The notes: a model not told the origin generated them from the sequence alone. Shown: positions 22,278 to 35,721, counted from the first letter of the stretch. The stretch is DNA of 64,000 nucleotides from Astrothelium macrocarpum (GCA_021030915.1 JAGEMR010000061.1:62001-126000), one strand, 5' to 3'. Made by a program: numbers and translations.

Positions 22278-25200
22278 CTACCCATCCCTCAGCTGCGCCC
22301 TCAACCCAACAACCTCCCTCTTCAACCGCGCAACCTCCCTCTTCCCCCTCGCGGCCTCCTCCTGCGCCTCGCCCAGCCTCCCCTTCAACACATCCACACC
22401 GCCATCCTCGCTGCTCCTGACGCTTTTCAGGATCTTGGCGAGCTCGTCGTTGAAGCGCGCGTACAGCGCCTCGTTCTCCGCGTTCGCCTCCTTGTACAGC
22501 GCGTCGAGGCGGCGCGCTTTCGCTTCGGAGACCTGCAGGGTGGTGTGGATGTCCGTGGAGAGGGCGTCGAGGCGCTGGGTTAGCGTGGTGAGGGTGGTGC
22601 GGTGGTGGGACTCGAGGGTGCTGAGGCGGGCGGTGAGGTGCGTGAGGTCTGGTGAGTGGTTGGTGGTTGATGATGGGGTGGGTTGGGAGGATGAGAATGT
22701 GGTGGGAGGTTGGGGGGACGAGGGGTGTGCGTTGGTCGTGGAAGCAGTGGTCGTCGCGGTGGTATTTCGGGGCAGGCGAGTGGGCGATAGAGGTTGTATG
22801 CGATTGGTACGGGAGACGGAATCCATTTCGGCGCGGATGGACGAGATTTCGGCCTCGAAGGAGGTGGCTGTGGTAGCAATGGCTTTTTGTTCGTTTTGGA
22901 GACGTTCGCGAAGTTTCTGGGGGCTTTGCATGCGTAATTTCTTCGGTGAGCCTATGGGAGAAGTAATGACAGGAAGTTTCACTGGGGAGGTGGTTGCTGA
23001 GGGAAGCTTCGTGGGTGATGTGTTGGTGGATTGTGATGGAGGCAATTTTGCGCTGTTACCGGAACTTGGACGTTCGGCAAGAGCACCACTATTGTGACTG
23101 CTGCTGGGCCGGAGCGTGGGAATACCAGAAACCGATTCATTTCGACGTTTTGATGGACTTTGTCCAGTAGTAGCTGCGCTCTCCTTTCTGACGAGTGGTC
23201 GTTCCCTTGCTGTGGCATACGAGCGCTGCAGAGTAGGCGAGTTCTCCTTGGGTCCCGGTGAGCCTAGGCGTGAGGCTGGAGAACTTGACACGGGTATTTT
23301 AGTTGGGGACGGTGTGAGAGGGGAAGGTTGATAGGAGATTTGACGTCGGATGACGGTGCTGTTGCTTCCAGGAGTGCGAGGTGACCAAGAAGATGGAGAG
23401 TCCTGTGCATCCTTTAATGATTTTAGGTCTGACAGTGAACTTCGACGTTTCTTTCGTGGTTCATTTGCACTGCCTATTTGAGGAGAGGAGGCTTCACCAA
23501 TTGTTCCAAGTGGGGAGCCCTGCATAAAGGGACTTCGATTATGCAGTGGATCCTCGAAACTGAATGCACCAAGAACTGTGGGCCTATCCCGGGATAATGG
23601 TCTACGCGGTGGCGGAGTTCGAACGTCGACGTCGGTTGACTTTGATCGGACCAGAGATGCTCTAGAAAGAGAAGCCGGTTGATTGGTGTTGGAACGCCCA
23701 GTCTTGCTCAACGTTCGCCAAACAGAACCAACTTTGCTATCCTGTTCATGTTTACTATTCTCCCTTGACAATGTGCCAAGACCAAAACGCTTTCTAAGGG
23801 AAGACGTGTTTGATCCTATAGAACCAGTGTTCGTACCTTCGCGCTTGTGTGAGGTAATGGACCCGTCATCAGGCGCTATTGCGCTGGCATCGACATTATC
23901 ACCAAAAAGAGCATCGACATCGTCAACCAGACGATCCAGAAGTGGAAAGAAGTCATGGGGATTTCCGCCGGATACGAGAATCTCCGCGAAGGCCATGGTC
24001 AAGATTCCTCGATCGCCATCATTGCCAGTGCCGTCAAGAAGATCCGCGAGAAGCCTCACAATTCCCCTGAGCGCCCTCTGATTCTGAGGTGATAGCTGGA
24101 CAAATGTGGACCTAAAGTAGTTTTCGAAATCAATAGGAAATGACATCTCTAGCTTGCTCTGGATCTTGGTCATAGTGTCGATCGAGACAATCGGTCCCAT
24201 TGTGTCTAACCATGCTGCCTTGATGAATTTCTCAAATGAGGCAAAAAGAACATCGACAGAAGATTGAGCGGCCATCTGATGATTGTCGGGATTCTCAAGC
24301 AGAATGTTGTAAAGCTCGTTGACAGCAAGTTCATCAGCTGTAACACGGGCACGTAACGTCTTGCCAACAACATTGCCTTTTCTAGCATGCAGTGCCAAGA
24401 TGTAGGTTGCCAGGGATTCCTCTAATTTAGTCGAAGCATCTAACGCGGTACTTCCGGTGCTCAATGGTACGCTTATTTTAGAAGCTGCATCATCGAATGA
24501 TTTGGAGCTATCCTGGGTAGTTGGCCGGGAACTTTGAGATGGAGGACCCATGCGAGGTATTTCGCCCAAGTTGGGGACTTGTCGTTGTAGCTTTCTTGGA
24601 TTGTGACCCTCCCTCACGCTACCGCCAAACAAATTGGAGAGCAACTTGACAGGGGAAGGTGCTCGAATACTTCCACCTCGTTCGCGATTGAATTCAGACG
24701 TGTCCTGAAATGTAGGTTCTCGCTTCACGTGAAGTGATTGTAGTGTCTGAAGAATTTGCTCATTAAGTGTCAACAAACATGTAGTCATAGCAGGGTTAGA
24801 AATAGCATTGAATGACTGCAAGGTGGATGCAACTGAGATCATTAGATGAAGAACAATCCCCTGGCCCATGGGATTTACTTACCTTTTTTGCAGATCAACG
24901 CAAGAACAGCATCTGCCTTGACATGATTTCGTGAAACATTATCGTAACGGCAATAAACCTCAACTCTGTAAACTTCGTCATCTGACGGGACAACCAAAGC
25001 AAGCACGTCGGAGCTTATTTTCTCTGCTTCTGTGATTTCTCTCTTCGCAGACTCGACCAAAATACGAATGCGTGCTGCGGACCTTCGGCCTGTAAGGGGG
25101 TCTGGGCGGGCCTCAGAAATGGCAGTAAAAAGCCCAATATTTCCGTCATTTTCCTGGATACTTCTTACTTCCCAGCTATGGCCCTCGCGTTCGCTTTCGG

Positions 25201-27103
25201 GATACCGTCCTTCCACACGGGCTCTCACGACCTCTTCGATCCATCGGGATGCCTTGTTCTCATATCCGCCAGTAAGATAGAACGCTCTCGCAACAAGATT
25301 TGTTGCAATGGAGTTTTCCGAACTTATTGCTGTGTTCTTTGGACAAAGTAACTGAACAGTGCTGCCACCTTCCAGCTCTGTAAAATGAGCGTGCTGAGGC
25401 TCCAGTTTCTGAAGAAAGTCGAGATTCTGCGGAGTACAAGGACGGTCACTACGGGTCGACACTGTCGACTCCGGCTTGTCGATTTCAGCAAGAAGACCGC
25501 GTGCTGTCATTGCAGAGACTGAGTTCTTGACGAGCATAACAATGCAGTCAGAGAAGAGCAGAAAGATACCTGAGCCCTGACGAGAGTTCACCAAATGGTA
25601 CGGTGGCGCAAGCTCGATGACATCCATTGCAGTGATAAGTCGACCCTCCGGACGAAAGTCATTTGGCCAGGTTGGAATTAGTCGTTGAAGACGGTTCAAA
25701 ATCTTGGATTGGTTCTTGGTTGGATCATCGCGGGAACAAATCTCGCTAATGATATCGCGCGCTCGAAGAAGAGGCTTGATAGCCGGATGTCTCACTGGTA
25801 ATTGCTTGATGATGTTGTCAATGTATAAATTATAGCGAGGAAGCCTCTGAACTGGTTCAATGAGCATCGATGTTAGTCGTTGTTCTCCAGTCTCTTGTAC
25901 TCTTTTGGAAAAACTAGAGCCCGTATCTTTCATGAAGACCTTGAGTAGTTGCGAGACATCTGCATGGACTTGCATGTAGTCACCGTAGGAATCGGCAAAC
26001 TTTGGAAACCATTCGACAAGGCATTTTGCAAATGCCATCGCGCCGGTAATGTCCGATCGTTTTGTTTCGTTTGGATCGAAGGGTTTCGATGCGTTTTCTT
26101 CAGAAGCATCAATGTCAGCAATGGCAGTATTCTCGGTTTCTTCCAGGACAGCTCGAACAGATTCCATAAAGGCAGTATTTAATTTGAGAATCTCGTCCAA
26201 ACTTGGCGGAAATAGACCAGCTAAGGCTTGTGAAGTAGGACTCGTTGAGCTTGGTGCTCTCTTTTCCGCCTTTTGACGAAAGTCTGCTGCCACGCTGTGC
26301 ACAAGGTCGTATATCTTGCTAACATAAGACTCTTCTGTATCGACAAATTCGCACAGCTCGCGTCGAAGAGCCTCCTTTTGTTTTCTAGAGAACGACATTG
26401 TTCTGTTGATGGCTGTGGGTCTTGAAGGAGCTCTTCGCAATCTTGACGTTGGGATGAAAGCTGGTTCTCCGAATATCTTGATTAGGGGAGCATATTTGCC
26501 ATATCTAGCTGTCGCCAAAGCATCACCAGAATCGTCTTGTACATCTGCTTCTATCTTCTCGGGCTTCTGCATGGATGCTATCGGTAACACGAGGTCGACG
26601 TCGATCCAGGGAACTGATTGCCTTGCCAAAGACAGGCGAATGTCATTGGCAACATCCTGCACGTTCTCGACCCTGGTCATGCGGCTTGCCAAGAGTGCAG
26701 CATGTGTATCGCTGAACAGATTGAATGCGGAAGGAGGTTTCCTGGTAGAAAAAAGCTGTTCCGCCCATGTTGCTTTGAGTTCTTCAGGAAGATCGAGGAA
26801 GTATTTGTAGATGCTAAAGGCTAGCCCGCGACAGATCTCATCACCCTGTTCTTCTCTTGGGAGTCCACTGACAGCTGCATAGAGTGGTGAGCTGGGCGAA
26901 ACGGTAAGACGGAGGTACGATCGTAGGCCAGGAGCAGCAAAGACATGGGCCTGGACGCGGGCACTGCTCGAAATACCGGTAGCTGCAATGGACAGGCCAT
27001 AGAAGACGAAGATGGGCGAGTTCGAAAGGAATGGATCTGTGGTAGTAAAGAGCGAAAGCGTCTCTGGAGACAGCTCGGCGGGAGGTGGGACGACAACAAC
27101 CAT
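22278..27103 (-). CDS. Rho guanine nucleotide exchange factor, Bud3-like
   Basis: Two exons (27103-24883, 24832-22278) encode 1591 residues. A Dbl-homology domain spans about residues 250-485, with CEFVDTEESYVSKIYDLVHSV at its start and the conserved LIEPVQRLPRYNLYIDNIIK helix. A PH-like region follows. The N-terminal 230 residues (PFLSNSPIFVFYGLS) resemble the N-terminal domain of Bud3. The C-terminal half is Ser/Pro/Thr-rich and disordered, ending in a coiled coil (LTARLSTLESHHRTTL to the end). In filamentous fungi Bud3 activates Rho4 at septation sites; I infer that role by similarity, and another DH-PH GEF of the family is possible. The last 300 codons lie in a GC-rich island with strong strand skew. 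Confidence 0.8.
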
Positions 27104-27907
27104 GACTTCTTGCCTGTTTTCTAGGAGTTTTACATTGTCGATCGATTAATCCGAATGATCGTAGGGAAGACAAGTCGCTCTCAGAATGAGTTGCGCATCA
27201 ACAGGGAGCGTCTGACACGCTTGCTCTTCAGCTGTCGCGTCGTAGCTGTAAGCTCTGGAGGTGTAAACAAAAGCGGGAGGAGCGTTCCTGCAGGAGCTTA
27301 TCGATAAAGAACGAACGGACACTGCGCAGCAATCATGTCCGAGGTGAGAATGATTGCGCGTAGCTTTCAAATGCTTCTGTTAGAGGCGTGAATTGGTGGG
27401 GTCAAGCACTCTCGTGTATATGGCTGGTGATCGACTTGTGCGAACGCGCTTGTCGGAGCTCCCCAAGCGCGCCATCCCTGTCGTCTTTTCCTGCATACAC
27501 GAGCCAGGGACGCATCAGAATAACGTTGAGCCTCGGCAAAGCTTAGCCGACTGTCTCCCAATTAGCGAAACGGATGTACGTCATGATGCCATCTAGTCTG
27601 CTGTTTCGAAATTACCATGCGACTTTCCCATGCCAAATGCGATCCGATCCGGTCATCGCTTCTTTGATCACCTCCTTCCATTGGCGCATCTCTCGCTATC
27701 CGATCATAGCGACTAGACCGACCGTTTTGCGGCTTTGCCTGAACCAGCGAATATAACTGGGGCAAAAGTGGTTGTTTTCGCTCATTTCGTCATGTCATTC
27801 TCGTCATGTCTGCTTACCTTCGTCTCTGTCATCTCTTGTAGAATTCATATTTTCTTCTAACTCGAAATTTTCTCATTTGCCTGCTTAGGCGGGCTTCTTT
27901 ACCAATA
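27104..27907. promoter_or_regulatory. Divergent promoter region, Rho GEF / SNG1-like
   Basis: 804 bp lie between two outward-pointing start codons. The last 130 bases before 27908 are T/C-rich, typical of a fungal leader. Small frames in it show no conservation that I can see. Confidence 0.45.
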
Positions 27908-29606
27908 ATGTCTACAGCCGTTGACGGCCAAGCCAATGCGCGTCTTCGCGCAGCTGAGCGCGACGCCGCAGGAGACGAGGACGGTCAAGGCCCCCCTCAA
28001 AAAAATGGCCACTCAGAAAATGGCAATTCGAGTGGTGAAGATAATGCGCAAAAAGAGAAGGGAAATGGTGGACCACCACCTCCAGTAGGCTTTTGGGATC
28101 CAAGCTTGAAATCTGTTCGGCGAGAAGCCTTCTCAAAATGGCTCCTTACCACTGTTGTATTGATGTTCTTCATAATGGGCGTTTTGTCTATATGTAAGGA
28201 AAGCCTCTCCGATATGAAATTACGGTCACTGATCCGGCTTGGCCAACAGACTGGGCAGTATTTTTGCACGTCAATCAGAATTTATCGTCTCTCGTTGTGT
28301 ACATTGTCGACTTCGACGGCATGGCTCCGTATAATGCGCACCCACCTATCGTCGGTCCCACACTAACTCAAATCGGAGAAGAGATGGTGGCAGCTGGACC
28401 ACCTACACTGGGTTATGGATCACTCCCGCCTGAAAACTTCGAGAACGACCCAATGCAGGTACGCCAGGCAGTGTACGACCAGGATTGCTGGGCTGCAATC
28501 ATCATCAATCCAAATGCTACAGCCATGTTATACTCCGCAGTCGAAACTGGCAACAAATCCTACGATCCTCAGGGAGCTGTACAATTAGTGTACATTGATT
28601 CACGCGATGACACCAATTTCTACGATTTCATACTGCCTTTGCTCGACATGTACATGACTGAAGCGGTGGAACGTGTTGGGCAGATGTGGACAGGCATGGT
28701 CTTGCAGAATGCCTCTGATCCAACCGTTCTCAGAAATATTCAGCAAGCCCCTCAAGCACTGAGTCCAGCCATCGGATTTTCACAATACAATCTTCGTCCT
28801 TTCTTTCCTTATACCACGATACCCTCCGTTAGCATTGGCTTAATTTGTGAGTCTCGTCCCATTTGACATCTCGTCCCATTTGACATCATTTGCACTACTT
28901 ACCTTGCATAGATTTAATCATCTTGTCCTTTTTCTCCTTTTCCTTCTATCTACCTATCCATATGAAGTACCTCAAACCGGAAGGCCATCCGCCATTACAT
29001 TTTTGGCAACTCGTGCTATGGAGATGGATCGCTACAGTCGTCGCCTACCTGTTCCTCTCTCTGGCATATTCTTTGCTTTCGCTTGCTTTCCTTGTCAACT
29101 TTTCTGCCAACAACCCGGTGACTTCCCAAACTGGCGTCACCGTCATTGCTGATGGGAATCCGGATGCATATGGGAAGGGAACCTTCCTCGTGTACTGGAT
29201 GCTCAACTATTGGGGAATGATTGCCTTGGGCCTGGCATGTGAGAATGTTGCCATGATTGTCGGTCAACCATGGACAGGGCTCTGGCTGATCTTTTGGGTT
29301 ATCACTAATGTCTCTACTGCCTTCTACGATATTGATATTGAACCCCGGTTCTTTTATTGGGGCTATGCTTGGCCATTGCATCAAGGTAGGTTCTGAGCTG
29401 TCAAGACCCTTCATGTGACTCTTTTACTAATCAAAGTCGTAGTTGTTACAGCAAGTAGGCAAATATTATTTGGATTGCATAGCGAGATCGGATTGAGTTT
29501 TGGCATACTGATAGCTTGGGGTGCTGTGAATACCGCATTATTTCCATTTGCATGTAGGTGGATGAAATTCAAGAGCGAGCATCGTTTGTCCGAGTATTGG
29601 GCCTGA
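27908..29606 (+). CDS. SNG1-like multi-spanning membrane protein (DUF3533)
   Basis: Four exons (27908-28193, 28250-28846, 28912-29385, 29443-29606) give 506 residues. A charged N-terminus precedes the first membrane helix (WLLTTVVLMFFIMGVLSIYW). A long extracytoplasmic domain (LSSLVVYIVDFDG, DQDCWAAIIINPNAT, YIDSRDDTNFYDFILPLL) follows, and then five or so C-terminal membrane helices. This layout is that of the DUF3533 family, which includes yeast Sng1, a plasma-membrane protein linked to nitrosoguanidine resistance and lipid asymmetry. The substrate or activity is unknown. All introns are phase 1 and 56-65 nt long; intron 2 contains a perfect 17-bp tandem duplication at 28852-28885. Confidence 0.88.
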
Positions 29607-30250
29607 TTGGCCGGAAAGCTAAAGAAATAGATCTCCTTCTGTTGATTCAGGTCAGAGGCGCCTAGAAGAGATGATATCATGTAATCAGATGAGAAGGATC
29701 TATCGTCTAGTTTATCCTTGAGATGATAATGAAAGTGTGGAATGATCGAATGCAGATATATTACCGCAAACGGGATGAAAGAAATAAGAGATGATACCGA
29801 AAACAGTTGGCCTCAACAACACCTTCACCCGACTCAACGCAAATAGATGAGAATTAGTCGCATATCTAAAAATGTATTAAGAACATTTACTATATCAAGA
29901 ACCCGCCAGCTTTGACATTGGATCTCCAAGACTTAGTTCCACCAGTTCTATCCCTCTCTTGGTTTAGATACAAGCCACTAAAAAATCGGTTCCATATAGA
30001 ATACAAGACTAACGCAGACCAGATTTTCCGTGATCGTGTGGATGAACACGGTTGCAAATATCAGTCAGGTAGATTGACTGTTCGCAACGTCCTCCCTCAC
30101 TTCCAAAAATCCTAATCCGTCATGCCAGAAGCGTTTACAAAACGTGAAATACGAGTTCCTTTCCTCATTCAAAATCATCGTATCATGATTTTCTTAACTT
30201 CGTGACTCGTCTCCAGAGCTTAGGACCCTTCCTGTTAGATGATGATGTTG
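29607..30250. other. Convergent intergenic region
   Basis: This holds the 3' regions of the SNG1-like gene and of the Zn2Cys6 gene. No gene or repeat is recognised. Confidence 0.45.
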
Positions 30251-33200
30251 TCACAGACCAGCGTTCCCACCACTCCAAACAGCGCTTAACCAACCTTCCA
30301 TTCCACCTGCTTCAGCAGTCAAGCCAGCCCATGTCTGCATTTCGCCGCCTGCAGCAAATGCAGCGAGATCATCACCACTGAATCCGGGATGCATTTTGGT
30401 ATTCCATGTTGTGCCGTCTTTGGATTCAGCAGTTGACTGTTGCGGCCAGCTTTGAGGGACGGATTGTTCAAAAGCTGGACCACGATTCGTCTGCTCGGGC
30501 TGAGATACTACAGTAGCATATGGTTGCATTGACTGCAAGCCGTGTTGAGGATACGGCTGTTGTTGAGGGGGTTGAGCTTGATAGGAGGAACTCGAAAAAG
30601 GCGAGTGCATCAAGGGCGTCGACCCTGTTGGCTGTGACTCTGACGAAATAAGAGACGGGGTCCGAAGAGCCGGAGAACTTTGTTGTGCTGTAAAGCCGGA
30701 TCTGAAGTCGTTCGTCTGCATCGAATAGGCATTGGCCATAGTAGGTGAAATCATGCTGGACGTTTGGTTGTTACTTGGTGAGTTGGACACCGATAATCCG
30801 GCTTGATTGTTTGCAGCGGCAGCGGCCACACTGTTAATTGCATTCCATCGTTCTTGCTGCATACTGGCAACATCAGAAGCTCTTCGGTCGCCAGCATTCG
30901 ATGTTTCGGTCTTGAATTGAGGTCTCTGAATTTCACTTGCCATGCTAGTGTCAGAAACTCCACGATCGTTTGTACCCATTCCAACATCAGTCATCTCGAT
31001 ATCATCATCATCCAGGCTTCCAAACTCTTTGAGCGTCTTCTCTAAAAGCTTGTACTCTTCAAGACCCCCTCCAGGTCCACCTTCTCTAAGACTTAGGTGA
31101 CGATATGCCTCTGCGCTAACCTCAACGCCAGTTCCTGACGAATCTTCTAGTGCTTTGGTGTTCCTCTTCCAATCCTTTTTCATCCTAGCAAAATACAAGT
31201 GCAGACGCTCTATCGTCTTGAACCACCCGTCGGCCATCCGCAGTCTCGAACGAATTTGTGAGAGGATTTCGAGACTTTTTCTTGCCGCCTCTGCGCCGCT
31301 TGAATCCTCTGGCGCCAAACCAGTGGCGTTCCTTTTACACATAAAACCATCAGGGTCCATCCAAGGAAAGTTGCCGCAATAGACCCCAAAGAATGCAACA
31401 GTATAGATGGTGAAACCAACAATGGGAGTTTCTACCATGACGTTCCATTCCTGACAAGTCCGAATAAGGTCGGTAACATCACGGGCTGCTCTGTAGCATT
31501 CTCTTGCGCTTTCCCGCCAAAAGTTAGCAGGTACATCGTATTGGACAGGCGAAAAGGTTGGTGGATCAATGGGGCCTGTTGGACCAGGGCATCGCAGAGG
31601 TATGAATGGTACGTATTCCCGATTTAGAATGATTGTACAAAGTCCGCAAACCGTGTGCAAGAGAGTGTAAGGCGTTGCAGACCGTGACGTGATATGAGCC
31701 GACACGTTCTGTGGGCTTAATGTAAGATCCCTGGGCAGCGACTCCTTGAATTCCTGCAGCATTGCACGCAAGGAGTGGAAATCAGACCGTTCGTCCCACG
31801 GTGGAAATGTCTCACATCTAAGACGCGTCAGTTGAGACTCACGTAGGGACATTTTTGTTTGACAATACCGGCGCCCGCCATTACAAGACCATTTGACAAT
31901 CCGCCCGTAGAGCTCCAATACCCGTATGAAACGTGACAATATGCCCTCATCAGAGCCAAGCTCCCATCTAGCATTATCTTCGGCCGTTTTCCCATATTTT
32001 CCATCGTGAGACGAAGCTAGACTTCGACCATTTTGAAAATCTCCCGACAATCTACCTCCACCAGGGACACTGCGCCGTTCTATAGATTGCCCATCAGACC
32101 TGGGCTGTGAGTCGCCGGTCTCCTCACTAAGCAATGATGTGCGAACTTTTTGCCCAAACAAAAATGCTTTCTCACTACTTGGGAGCTGAATTCTGAGGTC
32201 TTTCACATTCAACATCTGGGGTCTATATTTGCCACTGCTAAGATATCTGTCCATGATAAAACAGCTCCAAAAGGTTCGACGTCGAATCTCTTGCTCAATA
32301 AATCCATCGCCTTGCTTTGGATGAGTCAACTTTTCGGGTTTAATACCTAGCTCGTGCGCTTCCACGCTAAGTGCCAGGGAGCGAGATAACGGTTCATTGT
32401 CCAAGTCGGCATCGTATTGAAGACCCATCAGTTGAGCAGTTCGCATTGCAACACCGAGGGCAACCCAAGCTCGCACTCCTACGAGAGTCAGTTCACTATC
32501 TTGAGTTTGAAAGTGAAATTTATCTTACCTCTACACATTCCCCAATCATGGAGACATAGCATCAAGCACGCTTGAGTTCTCTCAAGGTCCAATGTGCCAA
32601 GTCCAACTCCAAACGAGCCTGCCAAATGGCATCTGGCAGCTGAAGCATAGTAATCAGATGCTACTATTGGATTTGAGGGTTGCTTCGAAGTTGCAGGCGA
32701 ATGATGCGCTACCAACTGGGGATGAAAGCGTGCAGTAAGGGCAAGAAAAGCTAATAGAAAAATGGAAGAATGGGGAGGTGTTGGACTCTGATGCGCTGGC
32801 GTGCCGGGTGGGGTATTGAAATCGGGAGTTAATGCAAAAGGCACAGCCTGTCGAAGTGGTTTGAGAAATGTAGGTGGGTGAAGAAATGGTAGATCTGTAG
32901 AGAAATGTAACTGGAAAATGTCAAACTAAAAGAAATCAGCGAGCAACATTGAAGAGCTTCAAGGTGGATATACAAGTTCCGTCCAGACTTTGGGTGTTAA
33001 AATATGACTATCTAAGGCATCCAACAGAGCTCGCGGAGATTCTTTGCTGGGCGTATTGGCATTATTTGGCGTTTGGGGCGTAGCTTTCTTGGGCCGTGGT
33101 TTTATCGACGCCTATGTCTCCCATGAGCAAGCCAAGATCTCGCATATCTTACGCGTCTTTCAAGTGACAGTAGAGACTTACATCTCTATCATTGCTAATA

Positions 33201-33382
33201 GAATCACCCAGTCCTGTAGTATGACCAACAGCCTTCTTCACTGACCCGCTTCCTACTGCCGGAGGTGGGTAAGTGCATTCCCTTCCAGAAGATTCACATG
33301 CTCGACAAGTTGTGTGTATGCCATCATTGATACATTTGATCTTGCTCCGACGACACCGCGAACACGCTATTGAGGACCGCAT
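30251..33382 (-). CDS. Zn2Cys6 binuclear-cluster transcription factor with fungal-specific regulatory domain
   Basis: Four exons (33382-33182, 33111-32974, 32925-32529, 32478-30251) encode 987 residues. The DNA-binding cluster is at residues 7-36: CSRCRRSKIKC, eight residues, CRACESSGREC. A basic linker (PRPKKATP) follows. The fungal transcription factor middle-homology domain starts around DIFQLHFSTDLPFLHPPTF and contains RRRTFWSCFIMDRYLSSGK. The C-terminal 250 residues are Gln/Ser/Asn-rich (PQQQPYPQHG), typical of an activation domain. The three joins are phase 0, 0 and 1 and restore the conserved order. The regulon is unknown. The gene is convergent with the SNG1-like membrane protein gene; whether the two are functionally linked cannot be told. 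Confidence 0.9.
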
Positions 33383-34185
33383 TCGAGGCGTACCATGCTC
33401 AGGGCGAGTTAGCCCCGCTTCACTTGCTCGAGCGTTTGTTTAGACCAATCTGTTCCCCCGCTTACGATACCCTGTTTTGAGCTCTGGGATTCGAAAGGAG
33501 GAGATATGACAAAGCAGGGCTCGAGATTTGCGCGATTCTGTAACAATCTTTTGGATGCGACGGGCGTACGGAGTCGTAGGTGGTGCTAGTTTGACATGGT
33601 TAGGGCCGACAGTAAGGACAGTAACGCGCTTGAAGACAGAGCCTTAGCACGGTCCGCTAGACTAGCTGAGGCTCTTTTCAAAAGAAAATTGACATACTAC
33701 TTCTGACAAAGGTTTGGTCAAAGGTGTCCAAAGCTGGCTCGCACTCAAGATGAGATTAGGTGGATCCTCTAACTGATTTCATAATAGCGACAGAATTAGG
33801 ATCCTATCGTGTCGATTTGAGCCACACACGACCATCTCCAGATTGCCGAATGGTTAGAGAAGCAACGGAAAGAGAAGACGAGTCCATAGCTGAGCCGTCT
33901 CAATTGTTTAGCGCATGAGGGTCTCCGCAGCACAATCCGGGCGCAACTGAACAGATGCCGATTTGCGTGACATGGTTAGTCTTCCGCTAGATCAGGGGTT
34001 TAAATTCATCTAGCGAATCAGAGATCAACATTTAAAAAAATAACAATATGAATTGGGGAGGACCTTAACGCAATCCATGAAGATGCAATCGGCGAACACG
34101 AAATCGTTTATATCACCGGAAACAAACGATGGTCCGAACCCAATCCAGTTGGGAGTTTCTCCACATTCCAAGTAACAAAAAGAAA
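33383..34185. promoter_or_regulatory. Promoter region of the Zn2Cys6 gene
   Basis: 803 bp lie upstream of the minus-strand regulator and downstream of the coiled-coil gene. There is no gene and no clear element. Confidence 0.45.
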
Positions 34186-35721
34186 TTATACGCGCCTTAT
34201 CACCGGGCGTCGCCATCCCGTCCTCCTCTCATAATCCATCTCCCTATCCCTGATCTTATCTCTCATCGAAGCAATCTCCTCCCTCACCTTCAAGATCCGC
34301 TGCTGGCGATCCATCCTGTCCTGCCGACTGCGTTCGGGAGTTCGGGGTCGCCCCAGCCAAATCTCGATCGGTTCACACGGCGGAGGAGCTGTCACGGCTC
34401 GACTTCGAAAAGCATTCTGCGCCTTCCGAAGGCGCTGCTGCTCGTCCAACACCAGGCGATCGTTTTCGAAGCTCTTGATCTGAGCTCGAGCACTCGAGAT
34501 GTCTAGCAATAAGCCGTCGCTATAGTTCTTCTCCCTCCTATGCTTGGAAAGCTTCGTTTTCATGCCGTCTATGATATCTTGCTTTTCGTCGAGCTGTTGG
34601 GAGAGGAGGGCATTCTGTTCCCTCAGAGAAATGTTCCAGGCTTTGGTAATGTCGAGTTGCTTCAGTAGGTTAGATCGCATGAGGTCTAGCTCGTCAGGAT
34701 CTGGATGGTCCTCTCCTTCGTATGGCGCTCGCCGCGCTTTATTCTCTGCTACCAATTGTTCATTCTTAGTACGAAGCTCTTGAATTTCTTGCTTTAACCT
34801 TTCAACCTCTTTGTATTGCACTCGCTGGAGCTCCTCCAAAAATTTATCTTGAATCTATGTTTGAGTCAGTGATTCATTTTATTTTCTGTTTACTACGGTG
34901 AGAAATTGCCAAACCTGTTTGTTTGCTTCATCCTGCCTCTGAAGTGCCTCCTCGTTTTCTTTCCTTTCGTTTCTTAGAGCGTCTTCTACATCTAGTATGT
35001 CATCCTCCAGCTTTAGCACCTGACGGTTGTGTGCCTGCTTTTCAAGCTCGAGTTGAAGCTCGTGTGCCCGCTTCTCAGCTTCAAATTGGCGCATATACGT
35101 TTGCTTTTCGAGCTCGATTCGTTCTCGGACCAGATCAGACCGAGCAGCTGCAAGCCGATCTGACGGCTTTTGAAGGAACCCTTGATCGATTATCTCGGCT
35201 TCGTCGGGAAATGAATGCACATCAGTACTAACCGATTCACTTATCGATTTTTGGTTGTTTTCTTTTGGTTTCTTCGACCATCGAATGATGTCGTCCCTGT
35301 TGATATAAAAAGGTAAAGGGCATGGTTCTCCTTCGGGGAATTTGGGTTTCGAAGGTAACTGGTACTCGTCTTGAGTAGATACTGGTACTGACGGCCCTTC
35401 TTCGACCTCTTCAGGATGGTTGAGTTCTTCTAAATTTTCCTTGTCTGAATCCAAATTGGGTCGCTTATCGTGTGTCTCTGATGTGGGTCTATAGGGGACT
35501 CCATCTCCGGACGGAAAAGCAGACGCAAACCCTGCCGGGCCAGCCCGGTCGAGTTCTTTGGCCTCTGGAAAAGTGTTCCAAAGAGCGTCAACTATTTGCT
35601 CCTTTGGTTCCTCGGGAACGGAAAAAAGCTGTCCAAGCTGAGCAGAGGGTCGTCTGGGGGTCAAAACTTCGCGTTCCATGACAGAAACATTAGATACAGC
35701 CTGATTGCTGTTCGGGCCCAT
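34186..35721 (-). CDS. Coiled-coil protein of unknown function
   Basis: Two exons (35721-34915, 34854-34186) encode 491 residues. The intron is 60 nt with a GTTTGG donor, and the join gives DEANKQIQDKFLEELQR. The first 190 residues are acidic and disordered. A continuous predicted coiled coil starts near DRLAAARSDLVRERIELE and contains two repeats of the pattern EAEKRAHELQLE / LEKQAHNRQVLKLE. The C-terminus is basic (PRTPERSRQDRMDRQQ). I recognise no enzymatic domain; such proteins are often spindle-pole, septal or cytoskeletal scaffolds, but that is only analogy. The HEI10-like gene lies upstream on the same strand. Confidence 0.8.

Noticed and set aside
22435..23097. Long plus-strand frame opposite the Bud3-like C-terminus
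   Set aside because: It is a shadow frame in a GC-rich island with few stop codons and has no recognisable domain.
27367..27765. Several small frames in the Rho GEF / SNG1-like promoter
   Set aside because: They overlap on both strands, show no conserved residues, and lie in a divergent promoter.
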